Shown here piece by piece: positions 14,133 through 21,514 of a DNA stretch of 24,010 nucleotides. Under the pieces are notes generated by a model. That model was not told the origin of the DNA. It ran no database searches and was given only the letters and a program-made list of their open reading frames with translations. The stretch covers positions 1 through 24,010 of the forward strand of contig JAEDIG010000024.1 of assembly GCA_016292545.1 (NCBI GenBank). Reading direction: 5' to 3'. The position numbers were made by a program, and so were the translations under genes. How positions within the stretch are numbered: the first letter of the stretch is position 1; each line of letters begins with the position of its first letter. The DNA is from Bacteroidaceae bacterium. Its GTDB lineage: Bacteria; Bacteroidota; Bacteroidia; Bacteroidales; Bacteroidaceae.

Positions 14133-15791
14133 CTAATACTTGAACGAACTGCCGCCGGCAAACTCGCGGAGCAACGAAGTGGGGGGCACCTGGTCGCCGG
14201 GAATGCTGCGGAAATAATGAAGGAACTTGCGCAAGCGGCTGGCTTCGGCATATTCCACCTCACGCTCGCTCACCTGCTCCAGAATGGTGAGGGCCTGGTC
14301 CTTGATTACGGCCAGCTCATAGAGCAGGGCACTGTTGAAAATGACATCGGCATTCACCTGGAAGGGGATTATCCACTTTTCCTCGCCGGCCGTGACACTG
14401 GGCAGGCGGCGGATGGTCTGAAGGGCTGAGAAGCCACGGTAGCGATAGTCGCGCACGATGCGGCGGAGCAGGCGTATGTCGCGTGTGGGGATGCTGTTGT
14501 GGTCGTCGAGCTGGATGGATGTGAGGGCTGACACAAAGATGCGGTACTTCTTGTCGTCGGGAATCTGGCGGGTGAGGATGGGGTTGAGGGCATGGTTTCC
14601 CTCCAGAATAACCACATCATCGGGTCCTATGCGGAGCTTGCGGCCCTCAAACACACGGCGGCCCGTCTGGAAGTCGTAGCGCGGAAGCTCCACCTCCTCG
14701 CCCTGCAGCAGGGCGTTCATCTGGAGGTTGAAGAAGTCGGTGTCCACGGCCTGGATGCACTCAAAATCGTACTCGCCGTTCTCGTCGAGGGGCGTGTCCA
14801 CACGGTTCACGAAATAGTCATCGGTGCTGATGGTGAATGTGCGCAGGCCGCAGGCCATGAGCAGGATGGCCAGCCGCTTGCTGGTGGTTGTCTTTCCGCT
14901 GCTGCTGGGGCCTGCAATGAGCACCAGACGGGCATGCCTGGCGGCAATGTTGTCGGCAATGTTGTTGAGTTTCTTGTCCTGCAGTGCTTCGCTCACGTTT
15001 ATCAGGTTGCTGCAATGACCCTCGCCCACCACGGCATTGAAGTCGCCCACAGTGCGCACGCCCAGAATCCCCTGCCAGCGATGGTGCTCACGAATCACCT
15101 CCAGCACCTGGCTCTGCTCGGTCATTTCCTCCAGCCGTCCGGGATCTTTCCGGTCGGGGATGCGCAGGAGCAGTCCGTCATAGAAGCCCACGAGGTCGAA
15201 CAGGTGAATCTGTCCCGTGTGGGTGAGCAGGCAGCCATACATGTAGTCGATGGTGTTGTCCAGCCTGTAGTAGTTGGTATACAGGTTGTCCTGGCTCTCC
15301 AGCAGCTTCACCTTGCTGGCCATCCCCTTTTCGCGGAACATCTCTATCGCCTCTTCAATGGGGCACTGGATGCGGTGGATGGGCATGTTCGAGCGGATGA
15401 TTTCCTGCATGCGGTTGCGGATGTTGCTGATGTCGGACGAGGTCACGGGCCGGCCGGTGCGGAGCTCGCAGTAGTGGCCGCCTGGCAGGGTTGCATTGAT
15501 GAGCAGCCGGCCATCGGGATAGAGGTCTTCCACAGCCTTGGTGAGCACCAGGAAAAGCGTGCGCACATAGGTGCTCATGCCTGCCTGCGACCGGAGGCTG
15601 AGATACTCCACGTCCTTGCTGTTGTAGAGCCTGTAGTTGAGCCCCTGCACCTTGTTGTTGACCATGGCGGCCACGGGGCCGTAGTCCATGTGGATGCCCG
15701 CTATGTCATAAGCCTCGTGGAGCGAGCTGCCCAGAGGCACGTTGATGGTCGTCCGTGTGTTCCGGCACCTTATCTTCAGTTCGTTTGCCAT
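14133..15791 (-). CDS. Nucleoside kinase with N-terminal TGS and threonyl-tRNA-synthetase-like domains
   Basis: A 552-residue cytoplasmic protein. Residues about 4-65 form a TGS domain (INVPLGSSLHEAYDIAG). A region related to the threonyl-tRNA-synthetase second additional domain follows (GHYCEL, NMPIHRIQCPIEEAIEMF). Residues about 288-490 form a uridine-kinase/phosphoribulokinase-type P-loop kinase with GPSSSGKTTTSKRL (294-307), STDDYF and ILEGNHAL. The architecture is known in Bacteroidota and Firmicutes, where it is annotated as uridine kinase or nucleoside kinase. The phosphate acceptor and the role of the tRNA-synthetase-like front half are not settled by sequence. It starts 25 nt after the sirtuin gene and ends 3 nt before the Fur-family gene. 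Confidence 0.9.
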   Translation of the reverse strand: MANELKIRCRNTRTTINVPLGSSLHEAYDIAGIHMDYGPVAAMVNNKVQGLNYRLYNSKDVEYLSLRSQAGMSTYVRTLFLVLTKAVEDLYPDGRLLINATLPGGHYCELRTGRPVTSSDISNIRNRMQEIIRSNMPIHRIQCPIEEAIEMFREKGMASKVKLLESQDNLYTNYYRLDNTIDYMYGCLLTHTGQIHLFDLVGFYDGLLLRIPDRKDPGRLEEMTEQSQVLEVIREHHRWQGILGVRTVGDFNAVVGEGHCSNLINVSEALQDKKLNNIADNIAARHARLVLIAGPSSSGKTTTSKRLAILLMACGLRTFTISTDDYFVNRVDTPLDENGEYDFECIQAVDTDFFNLQMNALLQGEEVELPRYDFQTGRRVFEGRKLRIGPDDVVILEGNHALNPILTRQIPDDKKYRIFVSALTSIQLDDHNSIPTRDIRLLRRIVRDYRYRGFSALQTIRRLPSVTAGEEKWIIPFQVNADVIFNSALLYELAVIKDQALTILEQVSEREVEYAEASRLRKFLHYFRSIPGDQVPPTSLLREFAGGSSFKY

Positions 15792-15816
15792 TGTCCTTCG
15801 TATGTTTGGTTATGCA

Positions 15817-16524
15817 TCATTTTGCATCTGCTTCCAGCATGTGCATGAGCTCCTGCATGCCAGCCGATGCCCCTTTTGTAATCTGGGTGAAACGGTGGGT
15901 GCTGTTCCAGTGCACAGGTTTGGGGTCGATGAGATAGATGGGGCACGTGTCGGGCACAAAGCTGGTGAGCCCGGCGGCGGGATAGACGTTGAGGCTCGTG
16001 CCTATGATGATGTAGATGTCGGCCTGCGAACTGATGGCACAGGCATCCTCGATGAGGGGCACAGCCTCGCCAAACCACACGATGAAGGGACGCAGCTGGC
16101 TGCCGTCGGCCGCCAAATCACCCATCTTCACCTGCAGATGACTGCTGTCGAGCGTGCGCACATAGCGCGGGTCGTTGGGGTGGCGGCTGCTGGTCACCTT
16201 CATCAGTTCGCCATGCAGATGCACCACACGGGAACTGCCGGCCCGCTCATGCAGGTCGTCCACGTTCTGGGTGACTACAGTCACATCAAACCGTTCCTCC
16301 AGCTGCGCCACCAGACGGTGGGCCAGATTGGGCCGGGTGTCCACGAGCTGCATGCGCCTCTCGTTATAGAAATCCGTCACCAGCTGCGGGTTTCTGACCC
16401 ATCCCTCGGGGGTGCACACCTCCTGGACGTCATACTTCTCCCACAGCCCTCCATTGTCGCGGAAAGTACTGATGCCGCTTTCGGCACTGATACCCGCTCC
16501 AGTCAAAACAACCACTTTTCTCAT
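15817..16524 (-). CDS. NAD-dependent protein deacylase (sirtuin, CobB-like)
   Basis: A 235-residue cytoplasmic sirtuin that removes acyl groups from lysines using NAD+ and makes nicotinamide and O-acyl-ADP-ribose. NAD-binding motifs are GAGISAESGISTFRD (9-23) and TQNVDDLHERAG (85-96). The catalytic base is H104 in HLHGEL. Y53 and R56 in FYNERRMQL match the Y-x-x-R pair that in E. coli CobB and SIRT5 favours succinyl-type acyl groups. The small domain between about 108 and 140 has no cysteines, so the usual four-Cys zinc site is absent. It is first of a probable operon with the nucleoside kinase and Fur-family genes, with a -7 element upstream. Confidence 0.93.
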   Translation of the reverse strand: MRKVVVLTGAGISAESGISTFRDNGGLWEKYDVQEVCTPEGWVRNPQLVTDFYNERRMQLVDTRPNLAHRLVAQLEERFDVTVVTQNVDDLHERAGSSRVVHLHGELMKVTSSRHPNDPRYVRTLDSSHLQVKMGDLAADGSQLRPFIVWFGEAVPLIEDACAISSQADIYIIIGTSLNVYPAAGLTSFVPDTCPIYLIDPKPVHWNSTHRFTQITKGASAGMQELMHMLEADAK

Positions 16525-16545
16525 AGTAACTGTGTATAATTAGCG

Positions 16546-16553
16546 CAAAAATA
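16546..16553 (-). promoter_or_regulatory. Candidate -7 element for the sirtuin operon
   Basis: TATTTTTG on the minus strand, 22 nt upstream of the sirtuin ATG, matches TAnnTTTG. A clear -33 TTG at the right distance is not seen. Confidence 0.5.
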
Positions 16554-16597
16554 GCAAAAAAAACAAAAAGTATAGGCACTGAATGAATAAAATGTAC

Positions 16598-16605
16598 TAA
16601 TTTTG
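16598..16605 (+). promoter_or_regulatory. Candidate -7 element for the FKBP cluster
   Basis: TAATTTTG matches TAnnTTTG 31 nt upstream of the first FKBP ATG, divergent from the sirtuin element in the same gap. It also argues against an upstream TTG start at 16603, which lies inside the element. The -33 box is not evident. Confidence 0.5.
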
Positions 16606-16635
16606 CGCCCGAATTATAGATTATTAATTTTATTT

Positions 16636-17220
16636 ATGAACAAAATCAGTTATGCGCTGGGCTTGGGAATCGGTCATCAGCTCAAAAGTATGAACATCGA
16701 GCAGTTCAGCATAGAAGACTTCACCCAGAGTATCCGCGACGTGATGGAAGGCAGCCCGACTGCCATGAGTGCGGCCGAGGCACAGGCCATGCTCAACAAG
16801 TATTTTGAAGAAAAAGAGAAAGAGAATGCCAAGAAGGCCATCAGCCAAGGCAAGGCTTTCCTGGAGGAGAACGGCAAGCGCGAGGGCGTAGTGACCACCA
16901 AGAGCGGCCTCCAGTATGAGGTGCTCACCGAAGGAAACGGCAAGAGCCCCAAGGCCACCGACCAGGTGCGCTGCCACTATGAGGGCCGGCTCATCGACGG
17001 CACCGTGTTCGACAGCAGCTACAAGCGTGGCGAGCCCGCCGTGTTCGGCCTCAACCAGGTGATTGCCGGATGGACGGAAGGCGTGCAGCTGATGAAGGAA
17101 GGCGGCAAGCACCGCCTCTACATCCCCTACCTGCTGGGCTACGGAGAGCGTGGAGCCGGTTCAAGCATCCCCCCCTTCAGCACACTGGTGTTCGACATTG
17201 AACTAATAAATGTATTATAA
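16636..17220 (+). CDS. FKBP-type peptidyl-prolyl isomerase, predicted cytoplasmic
   Basis: A 194-residue prolyl cis-trans isomerase of the Mip/FklB type. The ATG at 16636 gives MNKISYALGLGIGHQL, i.e. the FKBP N-terminal dimerisation domain starts at once, with no signal peptide. A charged helix (about 45-82) leads to the FKBP domain (about 90-194), which keeps the pocket residues: CHYEG, VFDSSYKRGEP, VIAGW (142-146), GYGERG and IPPF. Catalytic competence is therefore likely. It is first of three tandem paralogues, 28 nt before the next. It is predicted to act in the cytoplasm, unlike its two neighbours. Confidence 0.93.
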   Translation: MNKISYALGLGIGHQLKSMNIEQFSIEDFTQSIRDVMEGSPTAMSAAEAQAMLNKYFEEKEKENAKKAISQGKAFLEENGKREGVVTTKSGLQYEVLTEGNGKSPKATDQVRCHYEGRLIDGTVFDSSYKRGEPAVFGLNQVIAGWTEGVQLMKEGGKHRLYIPYLLGYGERGAGSSIPPFSTLVFDIELINVL

Positions 17221-17248
17221 ATAATCAATTATCTAAACAAAAGCAAAA

Positions 17249-18115
17249 ATGAAGAAGTTTGGTTTTATCTTTGCCGCCGCTCTGGCCGCACTGATGTCTT
17301 CCTGCGGAAACAGCACTCCCAAGGCCGACATGAAGAATGATGTAGACTCCCTGAGCTATGCCATCGGTATGGCACAGACACAGGGTCTGAAGCAGTATCT
17401 GGTACAGCGCATGGGCGTAGACACCACCTACATCAACGAATTTGTAAAGGGTCTGAACGACGGTGCCAGCGCAGGCGACGACAAGAAGACCGCCGCATAC
17501 TATGCCGGTGTGCAGATTGGACAGCAGATCCTGCAGATGGAGAAGGGCATCAACAACGAGCTCTTCGGCGACGACAGCACACAAACCATCAGCCACAAGA
17601 ACTTCATGGCAGGCTTCGTGGCAGGCACACTGGAGAAGGACGGCCTCATGACCGCCGAGGAAGCCGGCCAGATGGCACAGACCAAGATGCAGACCGTCAA
17701 GAGCCAGCACATGGAGAAGGTCTACGGCGACAACAAGAAGGCCTGCGAGGAATACATGGCCAAGATTGCCAAGAAGGAAGGCATCCAGAAGCTGGACAAC
17801 GGCGTGTACTATGAAGTAATCACCGAAGGCAAGGGCGAGATTCCCGCCGACACCAGCCGTGTGAAGGTGAACTATGAAGGCAAGCTCATCAACGACAGCA
17901 TCTTTGACAGCACCTACAAGCGTGGCGAACCCACTACCTTCCGCTGCAACCAGGTAATTCCCGGATGGACCAACGCCCTCACCCACATGCCCGTGGGCTC
18001 CACATGGAAGGTATACATTCCTCAGGACCAGGCATACGCCGACCGCGAAGCCGGACTCATCAAGCCCTTCTCCTGCCTGATTTTCAAGATTGAGCTCATC
18101 AGCATCGAAAAGTAA
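17249..18115 (+). CDS. FKBP-type peptidyl-prolyl isomerase lipoprotein
   Basis: A 288-residue lipoprotein. The signal peptide ends at Cys19 (LMSSC), so it should be anchored in the outer or inner membrane facing the periplasm. An N-terminal FKBP_N helical region begins at DSLSYAIGMAQTQGLKQYL. A long helix leads to the FKBP domain (about 190-288) with NYEG, IFDSTYKRGEP and VIPGW. The usual AYGDR-IPPF segment reads AYADREAGLIKPF, so part of the rim of the pocket is changed. It probably assists folding of envelope proteins. It is the middle of the tandem trio, with a 10-nt gap to the third gene. Confidence 0.92.
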   Translation: MKKFGFIFAAALAALMSSCGNSTPKADMKNDVDSLSYAIGMAQTQGLKQYLVQRMGVDTTYINEFVKGLNDGASAGDDKKTAAYYAGVQIGQQILQMEKGINNELFGDDSTQTISHKNFMAGFVAGTLEKDGLMTAEEAGQMAQTKMQTVKSQHMEKVYGDNKKACEEYMAKIAKKEGIQKLDNGVYYEVITEGKGEIPADTSRVKVNYEGKLINDSIFDSTYKRGEPTTFRCNQVIPGWTNALTHMPVGSTWKVYIPQDQAYADREAGLIKPFSCLIFKIELISIEK

Positions 18116-18125
18116 GACCGCTACA

Positions 18126-19025
18126 ATGAAGCGCATCAGCATACTATGCTTCGCTCTGCTGGCCGGCCTGTGCATCACCGTGCAGGCCGCTGGCAAGAAG
18201 ACTTCCAAGAAGAAGGGAAAAGCCACCGAACAGGTGAAGGTGGACACAGTGAGCGTGGACACATTCAGCTATGCCTACGGAAAGGCCAACACACAGGGCC
18301 TGAAGCAGTACCTGTCGCAGCGGATGGGCATCGACACCACCTACATGGACGACTTCATGAAGGGATTCGGCCAGCTGGCGCTCACCGAGGCCGACAAGAA
18401 GGAAAAAGCCCGTCTGGCCGGCATCGAGATAAGGACACAGCTGGAAAACCAGATACTGCCCGCCGCCAACAAGCAAATCGACGACTCGGTGCAGGTGCTG
18501 GTGAGAGAACGCTTTGTGGAAGGTTTCAGGGACGGCATCATGCAGGCCAACATGTACATCACCATGGACAGTACCCAAAAGCTCGTGAGAAAGCAGATGG
18601 ACTACTACCACAGCGTGAAGATGGAAAAGAAGTATGGCGCCAACCGCCTGGCCGGCGAAGAATTCCTGAAGCTCAACGCCAAGAAGGACAGCGTGCAGAC
18701 CACCCCCTCGGGACTGCAATACAAGGTCATCACCATGGGCACAGGCGAAAAGCCCCAGCCCACCCAGAAGGTGAAGGTGAACTATGAAGGCAGGCTCATC
18801 GACGGCACAGTCTTCGACAGCAGCCTCAAGCACGGCAAGCCCGTCACCTTCCCCTGCAACCAGGTGATCAAGGGATGGACCGAGGCGCTGTGCATGATGC
18901 CCGTGGGAAGCAAATGGGAGCTCTATGTGCCCCAGCAGCTGGCCTATGGCGACCGCGAGCAAGGCAAGATTCCCCCATTCTCCGCACTGGTGTTCACCGT
19001 AGAATTGCTGAGCATAGAAAAATAA
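18126..19025 (+). CDS. FKBP-type peptidyl-prolyl isomerase, predicted periplasmic
   Basis: A 299-residue protein with a Sec signal peptide (MKRISILCFALLAGLCITVQA, no lipobox) and then a lysine-rich stretch (KKTSKKKGK). The ATG at 18126 is chosen because it begins the signal peptide; an upstream start would overlap the previous gene. The FKBP_N domain starts at DTFSYAYGKANTQGLKQYL, very like the middle paralogue. The C-terminal FKBP domain keeps NYEGRLIDGTVFDSS, VIKGW, AYGDREQGKIPPF and a final hydrophobic strand, so activity is likely. It ends the cluster, 30 nt before a strong terminator. Confidence 0.92.
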   Translation: MKRISILCFALLAGLCITVQAAGKKTSKKKGKATEQVKVDTVSVDTFSYAYGKANTQGLKQYLSQRMGIDTTYMDDFMKGFGQLALTEADKKEKARLAGIEIRTQLENQILPAANKQIDDSVQVLVRERFVEGFRDGIMQANMYITMDSTQKLVRKQMDYYHSVKMEKKYGANRLAGEEFLKLNAKKDSVQTTPSGLQYKVITMGTGEKPQPTQKVKVNYEGRLIDGTVFDSSLKHGKPVTFPCNQVIKGWTEALCMMPVGSKWELYVPQQLAYGDREQGKIPPFSALVFTVELLSIEK

Positions 19026-19055
19026 CGGGATTTCCCCTCACAATTTGAACAAAAA

Positions 19056-19086
19056 GACACCAAATTTCGGTTTTGGTGTCTTTTTT
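19056..19086 (+). terminator. Rho-independent terminator after the FKBP cluster
   Basis: A perfect 9-bp stem GACACCAAA/TTTGGTGTC (19056-19064 with 19072-19080) has a 7-nt loop and is followed by six T. It is preceded by AAAAA, which can extend the stem with the T-run. Confidence 0.92.
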
Positions 19087-19121
19087 ATTGTTTTTATGGG
19101 TGATATTTGAAATAAATTGTC

Positions 19122-19129
19122 TATTTTTG
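19122..19129 (+). promoter_or_regulatory. Candidate -7 element for the Lrp/AsnC operon
   Basis: TATTTTTG matches TAnnTTTG 34 nt upstream of the chosen ATG. A TTTG at 19106-19109 is only 12 nt away, too close for a standard -33 box. Confidence 0.45.
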
Positions 19130-19163
19130 CTTGCTTTTTTACATAAAACACATGTTTTCTACA

Positions 19164-19670
19164 ATGGAAAAGATTGACACTTTAGACAAGAAGATACTGG
19201 AAATCATTTCTTGCAATGCCCGCATCCCATTCAAGGACGTAGCCCTGGAATGCGGTGTAAGCCGCGCTGCCATCCACCAGCGTGTGCAACGCCTCATCGA
19301 CCTGGGAGTGATTGTAGGGTCGGGCTATCACGTCAACCCCGTGAGCCTGGGCTACAACACCTGCACCTACGTGGGCATCACGCTGGAAAGAGGTTCCATG
19401 TACAAGACCGTGGTGAAAGAGTTCTGCAAGATACCGGAAATCGTAGAATGCCATTTCACCACCGGCCCCTACACCATGCTCATCAAACTCTATGCCCGCG
19501 ACAACGCACACCTGATGGAACTGCTCAACAACCGGCTGCAGGAAATCCCCGGTGTCATAGCCACCGAAACCCTCATCTCGCTCAAGCAGAGCATCAAGAA
19601 GGAAGTGCCCATCGGACAACAACGCGAGGAAAGCAAACCCATCTCGCTGGACGACACGGAAGACGCATGA
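19164..19670 (+). CDS. Lrp/AsnC-family transcriptional regulator
   Basis: A 168-residue regulator. The N-terminal AsnC-type helix-turn-helix is LDKKILEIISCNARIPFKDVALECGVSRAAIHQRVQRL. The C-terminal RAM/ACT-like domain, which binds amino acids and drives oligomerisation, runs from about CTYVGITLERGSMYKTVV to GVIATETLISL. The ATG at 19164 is chosen because MEKIDTLDKKIL is the usual family start; an ATG at 19152 is possible. Its stop overlaps the start of the hydrolase/dipeptidase fusion gene by 4 nt (ATGA), so the two are translated together. The context suggests control of peptide or amino-acid use, with the fused enzyme as a likely target. Confidence 0.93.
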   Translation: MEKIDTLDKKILEIISCNARIPFKDVALECGVSRAAIHQRVQRLIDLGVIVGSGYHVNPVSLGYNTCTYVGITLERGSMYKTVVKEFCKIPEIVECHFTTGPYTMLIKLYARDNAHLMELLNNRLQEIPGVIATETLISLKQSIKKEVPIGQQREESKPISLDDTEDA

Positions 19671-21463
19671 ACAAGACACCCTGGACTGAACGATACGAGC
19701 AGGCCATAGGACAGCCGCCCGCCTGCCGCCACATGCCCCTGATAGGCATCACAGGCAACTATGGGGAAAAGGGCTGCGAGCTGGGCGAGGGATACTACCG
19801 CTCGGTAGTGGCTGCCGGAGGCATACCCGTGGTGGTGCCTCCCTTCGACAACGAGCAGGCCATTGCCGACATGCTCGACCGCATCGACGGACTCATTCTG
19901 TCGGGCGGAGCCGACCTGAACCCTCTGCTGCTGGGCGAACAGCCCGTGCCAGGGCTGGGAGGTGTGTGTCCGCAAAGGGACATGCCCGAACTGCTGCTCA
20001 TCCGCATGGCCTGCAACAGACAGATACCCATTCTGGGCATCTGCCGCGGCATACAGACGCTGGCATGTGCACTCGGAGGCTCCGTGTGGCAAGACCTCGG
20101 CAGCCAGTGGGACGGGCCCACGCTCATCAAGCACAGCCAGCAGATGCCACGCCACGTGGCATCACATCATGTGGAGATAGCCGAAGGGAGCATGCTCCAC
20201 GGCATCATGGGCGGCCACAGACGCGTGGCAGTAAACTCGTTCCACCATCAGGCCGTGAAGACATGCGGCCCGCTGCTGCGCCCTTGTGCCACATCCGGCG
20301 ACGGAGTGATAGAAGCCGTAGAGAGCACCCAGTACAAGAGTATTCTGGGCGTGCAATGGCATCCCGAATGCTTCATCCTGGAAGGTGACCCCTGCATGAT
20401 GCCGCTCTTCAAATGGCTCGTAGGCGAAGCCGGATCCTTTGCACAGGCCCGCCGGCTCCACGACCGCATCCTCACACTCGACAGCCATTGCGACACACCC
20501 ATGTGCCTGGACAAAGCGCAGGAAATGGGTTTCTCGCCCGCCAGGCTCATCTCCAGCCGCACCGACATTGCGCTGGTGGATGCCCACAAGATGAGAGAAG
20601 GACGGCTGGATGCAGCCATCATGGTGGCCTACCTGCCGCAAGGCGAACGAGGCGCGCAAGCCTATGACCTCGTGCGCAACCGCACCGACCACATCCTGGA
20701 CCAGATAGACAGCATGGTAGCAGCCTGCCCCACCCTAGCCCCCGCCGCCACTCCTGCAGAGGCAATGGCCAACAAGCGCCAAGGGCTCAACAGCATATTC
20801 AAGGGCATAGAAAACGGGTATGCCATCGGAAACGACCTCGCATTGCTCGCCCACTTCCGGCAACGGGGTGTGGTGTACATGACCCTGTGCCACAACGGCG
20901 ACAACGACATCTGCGACTCCGCCAAGGGGCATGCCGAGCACGGAGGCGTGAGCCCCTTCGGGGAAAAAGTCATAGAGCGGATGAACCGGCTGGGCATGAT
21001 GGTGGACATGAGCCATGCAGCCGAAACAAGCTTCTACGACGCACTCCAGATGAGCCAGTGCCCCATCGTGTGCAGTCACAGCAGCAGCCGGCAGCTCTGC
21101 AACCATCCGCGCAACCTCACCGATGACCAGCTGCGCGCCCTTGCCCACAAAGGCGGTGTGGCACAGGTGACCTTCTACAACGGTTTCCTCCGCACCGACG
21201 GAGAAGCCTCCATCCGCGATGCCGTGGCCCACATCAACCATTTTGTCAAAGTGATGGGCATAGAGCATGTAGGCATTGGCACCGACTTCGACGGCGACGG
21301 TGGTGTGAAGGGCGTAGCCTCGGCTTCGGAGCTCATCAACGTCACCCGCAGGCTGCTGGCCCAGCGGTATGGCGAAGATGACCTGCGCCTGCTGTGGGGC
21401 GGCAATTTTCTCCGGGTAATGGAAGACATACAAAGCCGTGGCACCACGGCTGCGGACACATAA
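19667..21463 (+). CDS. Fusion of peptidase C26 (gamma-glutamyl hydrolase-like) and M19 dipeptidase
   Basis: A 598-residue two-enzyme fusion without a signal peptide. The front (about 24-250) is a class I glutamine-amidotransferase fold of the PuuD/peptidase C26 type, with the nucleophile C126 in GICRGIQ, NSFHHQAV (190-197) and H232/E234 in QWHPE. Relatives cleave gamma-glutamyl amide bonds. The rear (about 265-590) is a membrane-dipeptidase-like M19 domain with metal ligands H274/D276 (SHCD), E381 (KGIENGY), H449 (MSHAAE), H470 (CSHSSSR) and D539 (GIGTDFDG). Both active sites appear complete. A cytoplasmic enzyme that removes gamma-Glu and then splits the remaining dipeptide is a plausible but untested reading. 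The frame continues upstream into the regulator gene, but the ATG in the 4-bp overlap fits best. Confidence 0.9.
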   Translation: MNKTPWTERYEQAIGQPPACRHMPLIGITGNYGEKGCELGEGYYRSVVAAGGIPVVVPPFDNEQAIADMLDRIDGLILSGGADLNPLLLGEQPVPGLGGVCPQRDMPELLLIRMACNRQIPILGICRGIQTLACALGGSVWQDLGSQWDGPTLIKHSQQMPRHVASHHVEIAEGSMLHGIMGGHRRVAVNSFHHQAVKTCGPLLRPCATSGDGVIEAVESTQYKSILGVQWHPECFILEGDPCMMPLFKWLVGEAGSFAQARRLHDRILTLDSHCDTPMCLDKAQEMGFSPARLISSRTDIALVDAHKMREGRLDAAIMVAYLPQGERGAQAYDLVRNRTDHILDQIDSMVAACPTLAPAATPAEAMANKRQGLNSIFKGIENGYAIGNDLALLAHFRQRGVVYMTLCHNGDNDICDSAKGHAEHGGVSPFGEKVIERMNRLGMMVDMSHAAETSFYDALQMSQCPIVCSHSSSRQLCNHPRNLTDDQLRALAHKGGVAQVTFYNGFLRTDGEASIRDAVAHINHFVKVMGIEHVGIGTDFDGDGGVKGVASASELINVTRRLLAQRYGEDDLRLLWGGNFLRVMEDIQSRGTTAADT

Positions 21464-21514
21464 CTAAAATTATATATATATAAAGAAACACCAAACAAAG
21501 GAAATAGCAGACCT

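Noticed and set aside
14592..15848. A 418-codon plus-strand frame opposite the nucleoside kinase
   Set aside because: The minus strand encodes a complete TGS/P-loop kinase here; the plus frame is a compositional shadow.
20151..20160. GCCACGTGGC as a second parS site
   Set aside because: It shares only the CACGTG core, lies inside a coding region, and mismatches the flanking parS consensus bases.
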